In this document: piece by piece, positions 25,229-26,003 of the stretch
Position numbering within the stretch: position 1 is the first letter of the stretch
Layout of the letters: each line of letters opens with the position of its first letter
NCBI GenBank assembly: GCA_964533645.1
Contig: CAZHMQ010000022.1
Location: 1-26,003, forward strand
Origin: JABDBK01 sp964533645
GTDB lineage: Bacteria; Pseudomonadota; Gammaproteobacteria; DSM-16500
Direction: 5' to 3'
DNA: 26,003 nt
Position numbers and translations under genes: made by a program
The notes under the pieces: generated by a model
Databases searched by the model: none
The model's input: the letters and a program-made list of their open reading frames with translations, nothing else
What the model was told of the DNA's origin: nothing

Positions 25229-25257
25229 TAGGGTCTATCTAACCTAGATAGACCCTA
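25229..25257. terminator. Bidirectional hairpin between the lipoprotein gene and pssA
   Basis: Perfect 13-bp stem TAGGGTCTATCTA / TAGATAGACCCTA with loop ACC, 9 nt after the lipoprotein stop and 9 nt beyond the pssA stop. No strong T run follows on either side, so it is a long stem rather than a textbook terminator. Its place between convergent stops makes termination its likely role. Confidence 0.7.
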
Positions 25258-25266
25258 ACGTTATGG

Positions 25267-25998
25267 TTAAGATTTATATCTACGTCGTATCCTGCGTATT
25301 TGCCACAATGTAATCGCTGGCGCTGAGAAAGCATACACAAAAAACACCGTAAAAAGCATTTGCGGTGGATCAATCGCAATAGCTGCAAGTATAACCACCG
25401 GAATCAAAACTACGACAAAAGGTACCTTACCCTTTAAATCGACCTGTTTAAAACTATAATAGCGAATCGTACTTACCATTAACGCTGCCACCGAAAGGGT
25501 CATAATAGCTGCAGGAATATCGATTAATAAACCCTCTAGTTCATAAGTGTTACCCAACCACACCAAGCCTGCGATCACTCCAGCTGCGGCGGGAGATGGC
25601 AAACCTTGAAAATATCGCTTATCTGCATCATGCGATTGCGTATTAAATCTCGCTAATCGTAAGGCCGTCCCTGCTGTGTACATGAACGCAATAAGCCAAC
25701 CCAATTTTCCAAGACTATATAATGACCAACTATATATAGTGAGTGCCGGAGCCACACCAAAAGCTACCATATCAGACAAACTATCGTATTCCGCACCAAA
25801 TGCCGTTTGTGTATTTGTCATTCGCGCCACGCGACCATCTAAACTATCCAAAATCATAGCCACAAAAATGGCGATCGCTGCAGAATCAAAGTATCCTTTC
25901 ATAGCTGCCATGACGGCATAAAACCCAGCAAACAAGGCTGCGGTGGTGAATAAATTAGGTAATAAATAAATACCCCTGGATTGAGTTTTGCCTAGCAA
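25267..25998 (-). CDS. pssA: CDP-diacylglycerol-serine O-phosphatidyltransferase, 5' partial
   Basis: An inner-membrane enzyme that makes phosphatidylserine from CDP-diacylglycerol and L-serine, the precursor of phosphatidylethanolamine. The CDP-alcohol phosphotransferase signature is exact: DGRVAR, eight residues, G, three, D, three, D (54-76 counted from 25998), with Asp51 before it. Several transmembrane helices follow (LGWLIAFMYTAGTALRLARF, then VPFVVVLIPVVILAAIAI). The only in-window start is a TTG at 25998 with no ribosome binding site, and the frame stays open to the window edge, so the true start is probably outside. The sequence starting SRGIYLLPNLFT matches the normal N-terminal region of the family, so only a few residues should be missing. 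Confidence 0.92.
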   Translation of the reverse strand: MLGKTQSRGIYLLPNLFTTAALFAGFYAVMAAMKGYFDSAAIAIFVAMILDSLDGRVARMTNTQTAFGAEYDSLSDMVAFGVAPALTIYSWSLYSLGKLGWLIAFMYTAGTALRLARFNTQSHDADKRYFQGLPSPAAAGVIAGLVWLGNTYELEGLLIDIPAAIMTLSVAALMVSTIRYYSFKQVDLKGKVPFVVVLIPVVILAAIAIDPPQMLFTVFFVYAFSAPAITLWQIRRIRRRYKS

Positions 25999-26003
25999 GT
26001 TAT

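Noticed and set aside
1..26003. CRISPR arrays, insertion sequences or tRNA genes
   Set aside because: I saw no regularly spaced short repeats, transposase or cloverleaf other than the tRNA-like part of tmRNA.

Overview
The window looks like chromosomal DNA of a low-GC gammaproteobacterium that lives inside eukaryotic cells, most likely in the order Legionellales (Legionella, Coxiella or Berkiella-like). This rests on typical gammaproteobacterial housekeeping genes (ssrA, smpB, yciA, pssA), an EnhA-like L,D-transpeptidase, a LapA-like secreted aminopeptidase, and several eukaryote-like or very large proteins. The genus is an inference.

Layout. (1) 1-4675 is the right end of an integrated element: a trypsin-like protease, an ankyrin-repeat protein with an F-box-like C-terminus, a MerR-type DNA-binding protein, two tiny ORFs and a large serine recombinase. 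The recombinase's last 21 codons lie inside the 3' end of ssrA (4611-5012, minus), which marks ssrA as the likely integration site. (2) 5057-7472, all minus: smpB, a coupled crotonase-yciA pair and a YkuD lipoprotein. (3) 7772-10458: an unknown protein, a cyclic-nucleotide-binding-domain protein and a secreted M28 aminopeptidase. (4) 10482-12035, minus: a GspB-like protein, a 117-aa SNARE-like protein and a TonB-like protein. (5) 12099-14908, plus: a RecQ helicase fused to a phosphoribosyltransferase-like domain, translationally coupled to a CysZ/EI24 membrane protein. (6) 14937-24818, minus: a two-gene operon for unrecognised proteins of 1756 and 1534 aa; the first contains three tandem repeats of about 190 aa. 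(7) 25049-25998: a cysteine-rich 56-aa lipoprotein facing pssA across a 13-bp hairpin.

The most notable item is the 117-aa protein at 11169-11522. Residues 56-108 form a complete 16-layer Q-SNARE heptad register with a glutamine at the zero layer, closely resembling the syntaxin (Qa) pattern. The protein ends in Cys-Leu-Ile-Ser, a CaaX box of the farnesyl-acceptor type, and has no membrane segment. This is the architecture expected of a bacterial effector that is prenylated by the host and joins host SNARE complexes. With the ankyrin/F-box-like protein and the giant repeat proteins, the window appears to carry several candidate host-interaction factors among ordinary housekeeping genes.
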